Positions 51,831 to 60,533 of a stretch of DNA of 64,000 nucleotides are shown here, one piece after another. How positions within the stretch are numbered: the stretch's first letter is position 1; each line of letters opens with the position of its first letter. The DNA comes from CADBRN01 sp050944685. GTDB taxonomy: Bacteria; Bacillota; Clostridia; Lachnospirales; Lachnospiraceae. Below the pieces are notes generated by a model that was not told the DNA's origin, searched no databases, and saw only the letters and a list, made by a program, of their open reading frames with translations. A program made the translations under genes and the position numbers. The DNA is taken from assembly GCA_050944685.1 (NCBI GenBank), contig JBMNRP010000003.1, forward strand, positions 1 through 64,000, in the 5' to 3' direction.

Positions 51831-51917
51831 AAAAACACCACCTGGAAAAAACATATTATTTTCATATTAAGAACTTTTTAACACATTGCGAAACCCATTT
51901 GAAAAGAAGAGAAAATC

Positions 51918-52688
51918 ATGGTCAACAAGAAAAAAAGACGGCAGAACATCTACCGCCTGATCAAGGACAATCGTTTTATTAAAGTAAGTGATCTGGAAAA
52001 AAGCTTTCAGGTATCCGCCCCGACCATCCGGAAAGATCTGACAGCACTCGAAGAAAACGGTCTGATCAAACGATCCCACGGATTCGCCAGAATCAGTGAC
52101 GACTACAAAACGGTCCGGATCACTCCATTTGAGACGAGGGAACGTTTGAATCTCAGAGAGAAAGAGGCGATCGCACGAAGAGCAGTCAAATTCATTGAGG
52201 AGGGAGACAGCATTATCCTGAACGCCGGAACCACTACGCTGCAGATCGCAAAGCTTCTCGCGGATCGCCGGAATCTGACTATTTTTACAAATTCGCTTTC
52301 CATAGCCTCCGTGTTCAATGTCAGCCGCGTGTCTGTCATTCTGATCAGCGGAATCTACGTCAGCGAGGATTTTGCCACACACGGGCCGGAAACCGAACGG
52401 TTCCTTCGGACGATCCGGGTCGGAAAAGCGTTTATCTCCTCTTCCGGCATCCGGGCGGATTTCGGGCTCGCCTGTTCCGATTCCCTGGACGCAAGCCTGC
52501 TCCGGGCAATCGCCTATTCCAGCGAAAAAACATATGCGGTGATGGACTCCTCCAAGCTGATCAAAACAAACATCTATCCCTCCGTCAGTTTTCAGGAACT
52601 GGAATGTCTGATCACAGACTCGGAAATTCAGGACAAAGAGCTGGCGGCTGCCCTGACAAAAGCGGGAACTCCCGTCATTCTCCCGTAA
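51918..52688 (+). CDS. DeoR/GlpR-family transcriptional regulator, first copy
   Basis: A 256-residue repressor-type protein. Residues 5-55 form the DeoR winged helix (RRQNIYRLIKDNRF, VSAPTIRKDLTALEENGLI), with an unusually conserved core. Residues 75-240 form the sugar-phosphate-sensing domain with GDSIILNAGTTTLQIAKLL and KAFISSSGI. It is divergent from gdhA and the B12/aldolase operon and is followed by a close paralogue in the same direction. DeoR proteins usually respond to a phosphorylated sugar intermediate, matching the kinase and aldolase genes nearby. Confidence 0.9.
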   Translation: MVNKKKRRQNIYRLIKDNRFIKVSDLEKSFQVSAPTIRKDLTALEENGLIKRSHGFARISDDYKTVRITPFETRERLNLREKEAIARRAVKFIEEGDSIILNAGTTTLQIAKLLADRRNLTIFTNSLSIASVFNVSRVSVILISGIYVSEDFATHGPETERFLRTIRVGKAFISSSGIRADFGLACSDSLDASLLRAIAYSSEKTYAVMDSSKLIKTNIYPSVSFQELECLITDSEIQDKELAAALTKAGTPVILP

Positions 52689-52798
52689 ACGCGTCTATGT
52701 CCCTCCTCGCGGATGCAGGATCGGGTAGAAACCGGATGAGGCCGGAAAATGATCTGACTGAAAAAGAAAAGACCGGCGAAAGAAAATGCTAAAAAAAA

Positions 52799-52812
52799 GT
52801 TTCTATCGAAAC
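52799..52812. promoter_or_regulatory. Operator candidate before the second DeoR gene
   Basis: GTTTC-TATC-GAAAC, a perfect 5-bp inverted repeat with a 4-bp spacer, the same design as 41936-41949. Direct repeats GAAACC-GTT-GAAACC follow at 52863-52877, next to the predicted transcription start. Confidence 0.45.
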
Positions 52813-52832
52813 CAGAAAGAAAATGTTCACAG

Positions 52833-52862
52833 TTTACCGGCGATCTTCCGGTATGCTATAAT
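52833..52862 (+). promoter_or_regulatory. Promoter of the second DeoR gene
   Basis: TTTACC, 18 bp, perfect TATAAT preceded by TGC (extended -10). It lies 79 bases before the start codon. Confidence 0.6.
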
Positions 52863-52940
52863 GAAACCGTTGAAACCGACAATATTCCCGGGCACCGTAT
52901 CAAAACACAGACCCGGAATTCAGCAGGGAGAAGCAAAACC

Positions 52941-53714
52941 ATGTCTGCATTAGAAGAACGGCAGAAAGAACTCTACCGACTGATCAAAAATAACGGTTCC
53001 GTAAAAGTCAGCGACATGCCCTCGCAGTTTTCCGTATCGGCTCAGACCATCCGAAAAGATCTGACCGCACTGGAAAATCGGGGGTTAATCCGCCGAACCC
53101 ACGGATACGCGGAAATTCCCGACGATTACACAACCGTCCGGATGACTCATTTCGAGTCACGCCAGAACCTGAATCTCGCGGCCAAGCAGCTGATCGCCCG
53201 GGAAGCGGTAAAACACATTGAGGAAGGTGACAGCATCATCCTCGGCGCAGGCACCACGACCCTGGAAATCGCAAAGCTTCTCGTCGAACGGCGCTCTCTG
53301 ACCATCTTCACCAATTCGCTTCCCGTCACGACTCTTTTCAACATCAGCCGCGTGACGGTCAATCTGATCGGTGGAATTTACGTCAGCGAAAACTACTCGA
53401 CGCACGGTCCGGACACAGAAAACTTTCTGCACAACATTCGGGTCAGCAAAGCGTTTATTTCTTCCTCGGGAGTCCGGAACGATCACGGTCTCGCCTGCTC
53501 CAATTCTCTGGACGCGAGCCTGAACCGGGCCATGATTGAAGCAAGCGAGAAAACCTACGCGGTGCTGGATTCCACGAAATTCAGCAAATCGGATATCTAC
53601 CTTTCTTCCGGTTTTGAAGATCTGGACTATCTGATTACCGATTCCGAAATTACGGATCCGGGGATCTCCGCCCTTCTGCGGCAGTCCGGAGTCGAAGTCA
53701 TCATTGCCGGCTGA
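52941..53714 (+). CDS. DeoR/GlpR-family transcriptional regulator, second copy
   Basis: A 257-residue paralogue of the preceding gene, nearly colinear with it: same helix-turn-helix (VSAQTIRKDLTALENRGLI), same effector loop (GDSIILGAGTTTLEIAKLL) and same C-terminal blocks (KAFISSSGV, LDASLNRAM). It has its own promoter and ribosome site (GGGAG). The pair likely arose by tandem duplication and may split control of the two flanking operons or respond to two intermediates. Confidence 0.9.
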   Translation: MSALEERQKELYRLIKNNGSVKVSDMPSQFSVSAQTIRKDLTALENRGLIRRTHGYAEIPDDYTTVRMTHFESRQNLNLAAKQLIAREAVKHIEEGDSIILGAGTTTLEIAKLLVERRSLTIFTNSLPVTTLFNISRVTVNLIGGIYVSENYSTHGPDTENFLHNIRVSKAFISSSGVRNDHGLACSNSLDASLNRAMIEASEKTYAVLDSTKFSKSDIYLSSGFEDLDYLITDSEITDPGISALLRQSGVEVIIAG

Positions 53715-53753
53715 AAAACGGGGCTCTGCACTAAATGCAGCAGCCCCGTTTTT
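53714..53753. terminator. Bidirectional terminator after the DeoR genes
   Basis: AAAAACGGGGCT pairs with AGCCCCGTTTTT (53742-53753) around an inner CTGCA/TGCAG stem; T-runs occur on both strands. It serves the DeoR gene and the convergent anchored-protein gene. Confidence 0.82.
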
Positions 53754-53774
53754 CATGGTTGGCATCTGACCGGT

Positions 53775-54392
53775 TCACTGTTCCAGACTCTTCGTCACCT
53801 GGATCGACATCACTTCATTTCCCTGCGCCTCCGATCCGGTGAGTGTCACCATATATACCCCGTCTGTGCTGTCCGCCTGATAGCCGAACGAGCCCGCTCC
53901 GTCAACCACGGTGGGATCTTTGGTAAATCCCATCGACTTTACGGCCTCCCGGTACGCCACCAGCTCATCGTGATTGCAGACGCCGTACCAGTTCACGACG
54001 TAACCGGCGTCAGACTCGCCCTTGTCATTTGGCTGCTCCGAAAAATACTTTGTGTAATCCGGAACCAGCCTGCTGTACTCGTCTGTCGTCGTCAAGGTGA
54101 TGTTCTGATCCTCCGGAGCGGTCTGCGTCGTCTCCGCCGCTTCCGTGGTGTCAGCCGCCTGCGTCGTGGCCGCCGCTTCTGTCGTACCGGCCGCCTGCGT
54201 TGCCGCAGGTGCCTCTGTCGCAGAGGACGAAACTGCTGTCCCCGGCGTCTCTGTCGCGGTGACCTCCGCCTGTGCCTGCTGATCTGCCTCACGCTCCGCC
54301 TGATCCTGCTTGAAAATGATGAACGCGAGTGCCACAATTCCGATGACAACGATTAATACAACTGTGACGATTACCTTTCCGACTGATTTCAT
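53775..54392 (-). CDS. Membrane-anchored protein with Thr/Ala/Glu-rich linker
   Basis: A 205-residue protein: membrane helix at residues 5-27 (VIVTVVLIVVIGIVALAFII), then a low-complexity linker (about 40-100) built from repeats such as TTEAA and TTQAADTTEAAE, then a ~100-residue outer domain (from LTTTDEYSRLVPDYTKYFSE) with no recognised family. The linker probably spans the cell wall. Its ATG overlaps the stop of the Mor-like gene (ATGA) and its ribosome site lies inside that gene, so the two are co-translated. Confidence 0.8.
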   Translation of the reverse strand: MKSVGKVIVTVVLIVVIGIVALAFIIFKQDQAEREADQQAQAEVTATETPGTAVSSSATEAPAATQAAGTTEAAATTQAADTTEAAETTQTAPEDQNITLTTTDEYSRLVPDYTKYFSEQPNDKGESDAGYVVNWYGVCNHDELVAYREAVKSMGFTKDPTVVDGAGSFGYQADSTDGVYMVTLTGSEAQGNEVMSIQVTKSLEQ

Positions 54393-54727
54393 AAAATATC
54401 TCCCTCCTCTTTAAATTCCCGGACAATCTGACGTACCCTTCGCTCCGAGAGCTGCACCTTTCTGGAAATTTCCCGGATGCTCATGTTCCCGTAATTTTCC
54501 CGGATAAATTCTCTGGTATATTCCTTCGAATACAGTTTCTGCGGGAATGAAACGGTCATTCCGGAAAAATACTTCCAGACTTTGACAGCTGCCTTTTCCC
54601 CCAGAAGTTCCGCGAACATCTGGTATGTTTCGTTGAAATGCTCCGGAATCCGAGTCACATCAGGATCCTCCTCCGTTTTTCCATATTCTACCGAATCCGG
54701 TTTGAAATTATCATCTGCTGATTTCAT
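54389..54727 (-). CDS. Mor-like helix-turn-helix DNA-binding protein
   Basis: A protein of about 112 residues from the chosen ATG. The C-terminal 85 residues resemble the Mor transcription-activator family: a dimerisation segment (MFAELLGEKAAVKVWKYFSG) and a helix-turn-helix (MSIREISRKVQLSERRVRQI). The start is uncertain: in-frame ATG codons at 54775 and 54862 and a GTG at 54763 directly behind AAAGGAGG are alternatives, none with ideal spacing, and 54862 falls inside a terminator hairpin. It is coupled to an anchored protein gene, which hints that it regulates that gene or a surface response. Confidence 0.7.
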   Translation of the reverse strand: MKSADDNFKPDSVEYGKTEEDPDVTRIPEHFNETYQMFAELLGEKAAVKVWKYFSGMTVSFPQKLYSKEYTREFIRENYGNMSIREISRKVQLSERRVRQIVREFKEEGDIL

Positions 54728-54840
54728 AGAAATTTTCTGTGCAGATTTCCTATCTGCAGGCACGCCTCCTTTCATAAAGGAACCTGCAAAATCTGCGAAG
54801 TTACGAATCCAGATCCGATTCCATCCCGCATCCCTGCGGG

Positions 54841-54883
54841 CAGCAAAAAAAGCGCCGGTCATCTGATCGGTGCTTTTTTGCTG
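54841..54883. terminator. Bidirectional terminator-like hairpin upstream of the Mor-like gene
   Basis: CAGCAAAAAAAGCGCCGGTC pairs with the inverse copy ending TGCTTTTTTGCTG, giving a long stem with T-runs on both strands. There is no co-directional gene just upstream on either strand, so it may act as an attenuator for the Mor-like gene rather than as a simple terminator. Confidence 0.55.
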
Positions 54884-55042
54884 AATTTCCCGGAGAACGG
54901 GATCCTCTTCCGTTAAAATCGGTCGTCACGGAAACCGGAAATTTGTTACACTTAAGAACGACAGAGAAAGAATGAACCGAAGTCCCGACGGCGTGTACGC
55001 CGGGCAGGCTGCATGGCAGGGATACATGGGAGGCGGACTACT

Positions 55043-56197
55043 GTGAAAAATAACTTTCGCGAATCGATAGCCGAATACACGGATCGCCACAGGGATGAGG
55101 CGATCGCGCTTCTGAAAACGCTCGGAGCCATCCCCGCTCCGTCGCATCACGAAGATCTGCGAGCGGAGTTTGTCCTCTCGTGGCTGAAAAATCAGGGCGC
55201 GGATCATGTATATATCGACAGGGCAAAGAACGTCGTGTGCGAGATCGGAACGGCCGAGCATGAACAGGTCGTTGTCTTCATGGCGCACACAGACACCGTT
55301 TTTCCGGATACGGAGCCGCTGGAGGTCGTCGAAAAGGACGGAAAACTGTTTGCGCCGGGAATCGGTGATGACACGGCCAACCTCGTGAACCTGCTGATGG
55401 GAACGAAATATCTGCTGGAGAAGAAACCGAAGCTTTCCTTCGGATATGTGATCGCGGCGAATTCCTGTGAAGAGGGGCTCGGAAATCTGGAAGGCTGTCG
55501 GGAGATTTTCCGCGTGTTCGGGAGACGGGTCCGGTATTTCTACTCTTTTGACCGGTATATCCCCGAATGTGTCAATGAGGCGGTCGGTTCCTGCCGCTAC
55601 CGAATCGAGGTGAAAACACAGGGCGGACATTCCTGGACGGATTTTGGCAATCCGAACGCCATCCTGGTTCTGAATCGGATCCTCTCGGACCTGGCTGCCA
55701 TTGAATTTCCCGGAGAAGGGAAGACGACCTGCAATGTGGGGCGGATCGAGGGCGGAACTTCGGTGAATACGATTGCGGAAAACGCTTCCGCTCTCTATGA
55801 GTTTCGGTCTGACCGTCAGGAAAATCTGGATTATATGAAAGAAGAGGTGCAAAAAGTCTTTGAGAAGTATCAGGGGGACCCTTCCGTTCAGGTTCACCCG
55901 GAGGTAATCGGGGTACGGCCCGGAACCGGCGCGGTGAACGCGGAAGAGATGGCGGCGTTTACGAACGCCAGCCGGGAGATAATCGAATCTTATTACGACG
56001 GGAAGGCAGTGATCCTCCCGATCTCCACGGACGCGAATATTCCGCTGTCCCTGGGAATTACCGCAAACACGCTCGGAGCGGTCCGGGGCGGCGGAGCGCA
56101 CACGCGGGGAGAGTGGATCGAGCTGGATTCCCTCGCAGAGGGAGGGAAAATCGTACTCGCCTGCCTGATGCGGTTCGCCGGTGAGGAATGTGAATGA
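55043..56197 (+). CDS. M20-family metallopeptidase/hydrolase
   Basis: A 384-residue zinc hydrolase of the M20/M25/M40 clan. Ligands and catalytic residues are visible: VVVFMAHTDTVF (His, then Asp two residues on), APGIGDDTANL (bridging Asp), ANSCEEGLGN (catalytic and ligand Glu) and RGGGAHTRGEWIE (last His). The inserted dimerisation domain covers about residues 190-300 (VKTQGGHSWTDFGNPNA). It probably removes residues from small peptides or deacylates amino acids in the cytosol. The start is a GTG with GGGAGG upstream; the frame extends further to 55013. Confidence 0.87.
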   Translation: MKNNFRESIAEYTDRHRDEAIALLKTLGAIPAPSHHEDLRAEFVLSWLKNQGADHVYIDRAKNVVCEIGTAEHEQVVVFMAHTDTVFPDTEPLEVVEKDGKLFAPGIGDDTANLVNLLMGTKYLLEKKPKLSFGYVIAANSCEEGLGNLEGCREIFRVFGRRVRYFYSFDRYIPECVNEAVGSCRYRIEVKTQGGHSWTDFGNPNAILVLNRILSDLAAIEFPGEGKTTCNVGRIEGGTSVNTIAENASALYEFRSDRQENLDYMKEEVQKVFEKYQGDPSVQVHPEVIGVRPGTGAVNAEEMAAFTNASREIIESYYDGKAVILPISTDANIPLSLGITANTLGAVRGGGAHTRGEWIELDSLAEGGKIVLACLMRFAGEECE

Positions 56198-56215
56198 AAG
56201 TGACTGTCATCCTGT

Positions 56216-56815
56216 CTATAGACTGAAAAGCACCGACAGGCCAGACAACACAATCACCGCGAGAAGAACATTGATAAAAGTATGCCCGCGGTTTTTCTTT
56301 TTCGGGAGGGTATGCATAAAGCTCCGGAAATCCTCCGGCGTCCCCTCCTGGAACCCGTTTTTATCAAATCCAAAGGAAAAATTGCCTTTCGTCACGATAT
56401 AAAAATAATTTTCACTCTCAAAATAATTGACCGTCGCGCCGAGAGGAATCGTCAGCCGCTCCTCTTTTCCCGTGAGCTGAGAACTGATGGTCCCCTCTTG
56501 CAGATCTATCACCTCTCGGACCGGAGTATTCTGGTTCATACCCGATACCGCATATCGTTCCTTCTGAAGCTTTAGCGCCCGCTTCTGAGCGCTGATCCAT
56601 GAAATCGGCAGCAGGACCGCGGGAAGCAGGATTATCAGGCCGGCCAGACAGGTGCCGGAATCCTCTCCTGTTACCATCAGAGCAACGGCGATGATTCCCT
56701 CTGCGATGCACATCACAATACGATAGTTCGTCAGCTGGAAACGTCTCATCCACGCTTTCAAATACTCTTTCAGATAATCATCCGTGAGTGTAATGATATT
56801 GACAAAATATCTCAT
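56216..56815 (-). CDS. YcxB-like membrane protein
   Basis: A 199-residue protein with two membrane helices near residues 35-75, a ~70-residue soluble part resembling YcxB-like domains (RYAVSGMNQNTPVREVIDLQ, YFYIVTKGNFSFGFDKNGF, EDFRSFM) and a final hydrophobic helix (HTFINVLLAVIVLSGLSVLF). ATG 56815 is chosen with GAAGGAG upstream. Function is unknown; members often sit alone. It converges with the peptidase gene. Confidence 0.72.
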   Translation of the reverse strand: MRYFVNIITLTDDYLKEYLKAWMRRFQLTNYRIVMCIAEGIIAVALMVTGEDSGTCLAGLIILLPAVLLPISWISAQKRALKLQKERYAVSGMNQNTPVREVIDLQEGTISSQLTGKEERLTIPLGATVNYFESENYFYIVTKGNFSFGFDKNGFQEGTPEDFRSFMHTLPKKKNRGHTFINVLLAVIVLSGLSVLFSL

Positions 56816-57019
56816 AATAATATGACTCCTTCCTTGTATGATCATACCCGGCAGCATGAAACGGAATCCGAATGTAATTTCGGTTCAGTATAACAATAAT
56901 ACCAGGCTGAAAGAGAAAAAATTTCAGAACAATCCGGTGAAACTTTTCGCGCCGCGGATCGGTATTGTGTATAAAGAAGCAAATCACCGGCTCGAAATGC
57001 CACTTATTAGGAGGAAAAA

Positions 57020-57463
57020 ATGAAAAAGAGAATAGTCATTTCCATCGGTTCCGCACTGCTGGCCGCGACCGCACTGTGCGCCTGTACCAAATCGACGACA
57101 GCCACCGTCAAGGTAAAAAACGCGGAGGTTCCGACCCTGTACTCAGTCCTCGATGAAGAGAGAAAACTCACCGGTCAGGGAACCTCCGTGGAAAACGGAA
57201 CGAGCACGAAAACCCTCACCTACGGAAACGGCGATGTCACGCAGGACGATGCGATCAATTACATCAACGCCCTCGCAGAGAACGAGGATTTCACGGTCGT
57301 CGACGGCTCAGAGGACGAAAACGACAGCTCCAATGAAATAAAGGTCGGCGCCGCAAAGGATATGGGCGAGGGCAAGATCGTGGTCGTCTCGGCCGACTGG
57401 ACCATGTCGGAAACAACCATCGAATATGCATACGGCGAAGGCACCATCACCCCGAACGAATAA
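57020..57463 (+). CDS. Small lipoprotein of unknown function
   Basis: A 147-residue protein with a lipoprotein signal peptide ending LCAC (Cys22 lipidated) and a short polar exported domain rich in Asn, Glu and Thr. No family is recognised. AGGAGG lies seven bases before the ATG. It is a single-gene unit that converges with the epimerase gene. Confidence 0.78.
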   Translation: MKKRIVISIGSALLAATALCACTKSTTATVKVKNAEVPTLYSVLDEERKLTGQGTSVENGTSTKTLTYGNGDVTQDDAINYINALAENEDFTVVDGSEDENDSSNEIKVGAAKDMGEGKIVVVSADWTMSETTIEYAYGEGTITPNE

Positions 57464-57473
57464 TCGCATCCGG

Positions 57474-58355
57474 TCAGTCCAGAAGGTACTCATAGGTCAG
57501 CTTCAGCGCCTGTGCGGCCTCGACCGGATCCTTTTCATAGCCCTTCCGGCAGAACGTCTCGGTGGAATACCAGCCGTCGTAGCCGGTTGCTTTGATCGCT
57601 TTGATGTAGCGGCCGATCGGGATATCTCCCGCTCCGATCCAGACATCTCTCAGGATTTCCTGATCCGGAACGGTGCTGCGGTCGTATTCCAGACCGTCGC
57701 AGAGATGAACGATCTTGATGACGTCCCTGTCCAGGGAAGCGACGAATTCCGGTGACTCGCCGAGCGTCCACAAATGCCACAGGTCAATGACGACGCCGAC
57801 GTTCTTTTTTCCGGCGTAGTCAATTACCTTCAGTGCCTGCGCGATTTTGCCGAACGGCGTCCAGGCGAGCGGCTCCAGATACAGCACGACTCCATACTCC
57901 GCCGCAATATCCGCCGCGGCGGCAATATTGGCTGCGGCGGTCTCCAGCACTTCTTCCTCTGACTTGCCCAGGGTTCCGAGATATCGCGTATCTCCGGGGG
58001 CAATCTTTCCCGCACGGAAATCCTTCACCGTCTGGACATCCGACGGTCCGGAGCACATCTGAACCATGCCGGCTCCCAGCTTCTGCGCGACGCTGCAGTA
58101 GTGATGAACTTCCTTCAAATACTCCTCATATCCGTCTCCCTGCCTCTCCAGATTCTGGAGGGCACCGATCGCAACGACCTTCATATCACCCAGAAGCGGA
58201 CGAAGCGACGATACGTCATATCCGGCGTCCTCGTAGCGGAATAATTTTTCCGCCATCAGTTCGACCGCTTCGTAGCCCACCTGCTTCGCGATCTTGATAT
58301 CGCTTACGATGTTGCAGTACCTGGTTGTCGTGGAATTCATCGCTATTTTGGCCAT
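57474..58355 (-). CDS. Sugar phosphate isomerase/epimerase (TIM-barrel family)
   Basis: A 293-residue xylose-isomerase-like protein. Ligand-bearing strands are YGVVLYLEPLAWT (Glu), NVGVVIDLWHLW (Asp, His), IVHLCDGLEYD (His/Asp) and WYSTETFCRKGYE (Glu). The third member of this fold in the window and the only one outside the two catabolic operons. Similar proteins act on inosose, hydroxypyruvate or other keto-sugars; the substrate is unknown. AGAGGG precedes the ATG. Confidence 0.87.
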   Translation of the reverse strand: MAKIAMNSTTTRYCNIVSDIKIAKQVGYEAVELMAEKLFRYEDAGYDVSSLRPLLGDMKVVAIGALQNLERQGDGYEEYLKEVHHYCSVAQKLGAGMVQMCSGPSDVQTVKDFRAGKIAPGDTRYLGTLGKSEEEVLETAAANIAAAADIAAEYGVVLYLEPLAWTPFGKIAQALKVIDYAGKKNVGVVIDLWHLWTLGESPEFVASLDRDVIKIVHLCDGLEYDRSTVPDQEILRDVWIGAGDIPIGRYIKAIKATGYDGWYSTETFCRKGYEKDPVEAAQALKLTYEYLLD

Positions 58356-58558
58356 ACTTCTTACCCTCTTTTCCCTTGCTCTGCTGCTTTTTTAATCCGC
58401 TGCCCGCTCCGGAACAGCGCGACCCTTCAGGTTATCAGAAACATCATAACACAATACCCGGACGCCGCATTAGAAAAATTCCGCTCATTCTTCTGTGAAG
58501 GAAATCCCTGTACATTCCGGAACACCGACCCGGAATGCCAGACAATACCGGACAATAT

Positions 58559-59266
58559 TCAGTGCGGATTCAGTTCCACGATCCACGGATCCGGCACTTC
58601 TTCGACGAGCTCGGAATAGAGATTGTACCAGCTCTGACACGCCTCAATCACCTCAGAATCCGCGCTGATCACGTGATCGTCCTGCTTCAGCAGGTAATCC
58701 GCATCGCGCGCCATCACAAAATCAATCGGAAACTCCAGTTTTTCCGCCTCATCCGCGATCAGACTCAGCAGGCGGCCGCTGTTGGAAATCGGTGCATCCA
58801 GATGAAAAACACCTTTTGCCACACCGTGCTGTTTCAGCTTTCCGATGATGCGGTCAATGGCTTCACCGGTCACAGTTATGATCGAATAATTTCCTGCCAG
58901 CCCTGAAAGATCGCGGATACATCCGTCCATGCAGCGAAGCAGCAGACTGTGCGATAACGCCGTTTCCATGATAATGACGGCGTTAAATGCGTCGATATGC
59001 ACCGTGCAGCCAGGATCGAGCGCCTCTAGCTCCTTTGACTTCCGAAGATTCTTTCGGGATGGACAGGTCGTCATTCGTCCGAGTGCGATCCGCTGCCGTC
59101 TCGAAAGCAGCCGCCTGTCTCCCGTAACGGTAACCGCTGACTTCAGCGGATAGCCGCGTTCCAGAAGGAATGCTGCTTCATAGGCGCAGAGCGAAAGTTT
59201 TTCCATTTCCTCCTCCGAAAACAGCTTTTCGTCTCCTTCATGCCAGCCGCGACGGGTTGATTTCAT
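58559..59266 (-). CDS. DUF434 domain protein
   Basis: A 235-residue cytosolic protein matching the DUF434 family (GWHEGDEKLF, EAAFLLERGYPLKSAVTVTGDRRLLSRRQR, VHIDAFNAVIIMETALS, SNSGRLLSLIADEA). The aspartate-rich C-terminal half (FVMARDADYLL) suggests a PIN/NYN-like metal nuclease fold, but no activity is established. Its start overlaps the acyltransferase stop, so both are on one message. Confidence 0.78.
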   Translation of the reverse strand: MKSTRRGWHEGDEKLFSEEEMEKLSLCAYEAAFLLERGYPLKSAVTVTGDRRLLSRRQRIALGRMTTCPSRKNLRKSKELEALDPGCTVHIDAFNAVIIMETALSHSLLLRCMDGCIRDLSGLAGNYSIITVTGEAIDRIIGKLKQHGVAKGVFHLDAPISNSGRLLSLIADEAEKLEFPIDFVMARDADYLLKQDDHVISADSEVIEACQSWYNLYSELVEEVPDPWIVELNPH

Positions 59267-60309
59267 ACTTTTTCCCTTCCCTGAAAAGATACCTTCACTT
59301 CACCGGACCGCCTCCGCCTGCAGATTACCTGCAGCAATTGATGAAAAGCAACGGCGATCCCCAATATTATAATATAATTCAGGACCAGCCGGACCCCTCT
59401 GTTCATCGAAATCCGCTTCGCAATGCCGGAAATGGAAAGGAAGTAATAATAAGCCATCTGGGTCAGAAAAATTTCGTACGTAATGGTACCCACCCTGGTG
59501 ATCGGCCCGCGAATCCTGATTTTTTTTATTTTTGTCGTCAGGTACCAGAAAAGCGGAACGACCATCATCACGTTAAAGAGCGAGGTTCCTTCCCAGTGAC
59601 AGAAAAACGCGGCAAATGATTTTCGGAGGCTGCTGTACTTTGAAATAATGACAAAGAATATTCCCGCTGCCGAAATAAGCCAGTACCACACATGAAATTC
59701 TGTCATGAAGCAGGCAAAAACTCCGCAGGAAAGGATAAAAATGTATCGGAAAAAGAGAAGACGATACTGCGGTGGCGGCATAAAAAACGGGAATTTTATT
59801 AACTCGAAAAACAGGTTCACTAAAAACGCATATACAACTCCCCGGAATCTGTATTTCCGGACAATAACATAGGAAAACGGCACTACAAATATCATCTGAA
59901 TAATGATCGGGAAATAATAGCTTCCGGGTCCGAATCCGCCGGTGACAAACGCATACAGCAGCTGTTTTGCGTCAGCCTTCTTCATAAATAACAGGATCAC
60001 CGCCTCCACGATAAATACCAGACAATACGGCAGGAAATATCTCTGAAGTTTTTTGGCAATATTATCTTTTTGAAATGCCTCATCTATCGAGCGGATCCCT
60101 TTTCGGTCAAAGAACAGGGCTTGCAAATATCCGGATATCAGCAAAAAAAAAGGAACGGCCATATCAATCCAGAAGGGGAATCCAAATTGAAGCCTCTCCT
60201 TCCCGGTCCAGCCAAAATGCGTGGCAATAATAAACAGAATAGAAAGTCCCTTGAGAAAATCTAATAACGAATATCTTTCATTCTTTCTGTCTGAGGATTC
60301 TTTTTCCAT
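59263..60309 (-). CDS. Acyltransferase family 3 membrane protein
   Basis: A 348-residue integral membrane protein with about ten helices. The N-terminal block LLDFLKGLSILFIIATHFGW contains the histidine conserved in acyltransferase-3 enzymes; PFFLLISGYLQALFFDRK is the next family block. These enzymes transfer acetyl or succinyl groups to cell-surface sugars. It is upstream of, and overlaps, the DUF434 gene. Confidence 0.85.
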   Translation of the reverse strand: MEKESSDRKNERYSLLDFLKGLSILFIIATHFGWTGKERLQFGFPFWIDMAVPFFLLISGYLQALFFDRKGIRSIDEAFQKDNIAKKLQRYFLPYCLVFIVEAVILLFMKKADAKQLLYAFVTGGFGPGSYYFPIIIQMIFVVPFSYVIVRKYRFRGVVYAFLVNLFFELIKFPFFMPPPQYRLLFFRYIFILSCGVFACFMTEFHVWYWLISAAGIFFVIISKYSSLRKSFAAFFCHWEGTSLFNVMMVVPLFWYLTTKIKKIRIRGPITRVGTITYEIFLTQMAYYYFLSISGIAKRISMNRGVRLVLNYIIILGIAVAFHQLLQVICRRRRSGEVKVSFQGREKV

Positions 60310-60430
60310 TTCCCTTTTCTTTCCCGGATCAATTCTTCACCGATTCTGATGTGCTTCCGCAATCTAAATCACTGACAATACAAGAAATCATAACACTACT
60401 ATACCTGCTCTACAAGGATGACGAATAAAT

Positions 60431-60481
60431 CAAAAAAAATACTTCTTCCCGGACACACGGTCTGCGTGTCCGGGAAGAAGT
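60431..60481 (-). terminator. Intrinsic terminator of the greA-lysS operon
   Basis: A 16-bp perfect stem ACTTCTTCCCGGACAC (60441-60456) with its inverse copy (60466-60481), followed on the minus strand by eight T residues. Confidence 0.9.
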
Positions 60482-60533
60482 CAGAGTAGTCATAACATCT
60501 TCTTGTCGACAATATTTTCGAAAGATGCGGCGA

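Larger units (their letters stand above)
51527..51917. other. Divergent control region between gdhA and the first DeoR gene
   Basis: About 390 AT-rich bases without a gene. It holds outward-facing promoters for gdhA and for the DeoR gene, listed separately, and several CGAAAC-type hexamers (about 51549, 51793 and 51889). Confidence 0.65.
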
